From an uncultured Cytophagaceae bacterium (GTDB lineage: Bacteria; Bacteroidota; Bacteroidia; Cytophagales; Spirosomataceae), in NCBI GenBank assembly GCA_903898715.1, contig CAIUGL010000049.1, forward strand, positions 1 through 63,584: a stretch of DNA of 63,584 nt, written 5' to 3'. The translations under genes were made by a program, and so were the position numbers. Below the pieces are notes generated by a model. That model did no database searches and was not told the origin of the DNA. It saw only the letters and a list, made by a program, of their open reading frames with translations. Positions 62,933 through 63,584 of this stretch are shown piece after piece; the first letter of the stretch is position 1; each line of letters begins with the position of its first letter.

Positions 62933-63584
62933 GTTTAAGCAAACAGAACTTTGGTTGCCTGGAATTTCCGTTGACTGTGTGATTTTCGGTTTTCATGAAG
63001 ATCAACTCAAGGTCTTGTTGTTGAAATTTCAAAATACACGTGTCTGGTCTCTGGCTGGAGGCTTTGTGGGTGTTGACGAGGATGTCGATAAAGCGGCGGC
63101 TCGTGTATTGCTAGAGCGTACGGGATTGTCGGATATATATCTGGAGCAATTTTACACCTTTGGCGATTTAGCGCGCAATGACCGGGCGGCGGAGGAGCAT
63201 CGTGGCGTTAATTTGGCGATGGGGTCCCTAGATAATGATTTGTCCTGGATGGCCAAGCGTTACATTACCATCGGATATTATGCATTAGTTGACTACTCCA
63301 AAGTGAAGGTTAATCCCGGAGAATTCTCTGATGCAGCGGAATGGGTTGATATCGCAGCCATGCCTCATCTCTTTTTAGATCATAATAAAATTGTGAATAA
63401 GGCTCTAGAGGCATTAAGGCTATCATTAGATGAGAAATTAGTCGCATTTAATTTACTCGGGGAAACCTTTACCATGTCTGACATACAAATGGTGTATGAG
63501 ACAATTTTAGGAAAGAAATTAGTGCGGACAAATTTTCAGCGGAAGATGTTAAGTTTAGATATTCTCGAGCGGATCGAAAAGAAA
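62922..63584 (+). CDS. NUDIX-domain transcriptional regulator, NrtR/AraR type (cut by window edge)
   Basis: The first 221 codons of a NUDIX-fold protein with a following winged-helix region. The N-terminal part (ISVDCVIFGFHEDQLKVLLL, WSLAGGFVG) is typical of NUDIX. The Nudix box, however, is degenerate: RVLLERTGL replaces RExxEExG, so the catalytic glutamates are lost. After about residue 160 the sequence (LGETFTMSDIQMVYETILGK, then TNFQRKML) matches the winged helix of NrtR-type regulators, which bind ADP-ribose or, in Bacteroidota, sugars such as arabinose. The stop is outside the window. It overlaps the SGNH hydrolase gene by 11 bases, an unusual place for a regulator. Confidence 0.82.
   Translation, partial: MLSKFKQTELWLPGISVDCVIFGFHEDQLKVLLLKFQNTRVWSLAGGFVGVDEDVDKAAARVLLERTGLSDIYLEQFYTFGDLARNDRAAEEHRGVNLAMGSLDNDLSWMAKRYITIGYYALVDYSKVKVNPGEFSDAAEWVDIAAMPHLFLDHNKIVNKALEALRLSLDEKLVAFNLLGETFTMSDIQMVYETILGKKLVRTNFQRKMLSLDILERIEKK

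Overview
The window is chromosomal DNA from a Bacteroidota bacterium, most likely a member of the Cytophagales (inference). The reasons are two SusC/SusD outer-membrane uptake pairs, a DUF4249 lipoprotein paired with a TonB-dependent receptor, a SprE/PorW-like TPR lipoprotein of the gliding/type IX secretion kind, TTG-N18-22-TAnnTTTG promoters, and few Shine-Dalgarno sequences. No insertion sequence, prophage, CRISPR array, tRNA or rRNA was seen.

Layout. 1-444: start of uvrC (minus, cut by the window edge). 937-9526: SusC, SusD and a large calcium-binding FG-GAP/ASPIC lipoprotein. 9515-15397 (minus): SprE/PorW-like lipoprotein, PBP1A and a c-type-haem FG-GAP lipoprotein in one tight operon. 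15493-21140: AtpZ-like protein, PBP2 (mrdA), RodA, an MFS permease and a kinase-fold protein. 21141-24554 (minus): DUF423 protein and an ATP synthase operon limited to atpI-like, atpB, atpE, atpF and atpH. 24638-25835: SAM riboswitch and metX. 25906-31847: SDR, nucleoside-type symporter, DUF3592-like protein, inositol oxygenase, a tandem-repeat stretch, NTF2-like protein, serine hydrolase, yidD. 32307-48579: second SusC/SusD pair, then a tightly spaced cluster of two FG-GAP/ASPIC lipoproteins, a haem FG-GAP lipoprotein, a TonB-dependent receptor and DUF4249. 48726-52463: acyl-CoA dehydrogenase and M1 peptidase. 52496-54663 (minus): tyrosine operon (aminotransferase, tyrA) behind a Tyr-rich leader peptide and terminator. 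54678-56415 (minus): hemA and recX. 56523-61293: SDR, YheT-like hydrolase, a SerB-SerA fusion and serC. 61306-63584: Gfo/Idh/MocA oxidoreductase, SGNH hydrolase and a NUDIX-type regulator cut by the window edge.

How the genes work together. Cell elongation (mrdA/rodA), peptidoglycan synthesis (PBP1A) and a secretion/gliding lipoprotein sit between envelope uptake loci. The two SusCD loci share FG-GAP/ASPIC and haem FG-GAP partners and a 15-bp near-palindrome upstream. They therefore look like two versions of one envelope system whose substrate cannot be read from the sequence; no glycoside hydrolase or lyase accompanies them. Amino-acid synthesis is controlled at RNA level twice: a SAM riboswitch before metX, and what looks like a ribosome-mediated tyrosine attenuator before the aminotransferase-tyrA pair. 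Serine synthesis from 3-phosphoglycerate is encoded completely in two adjacent genes.
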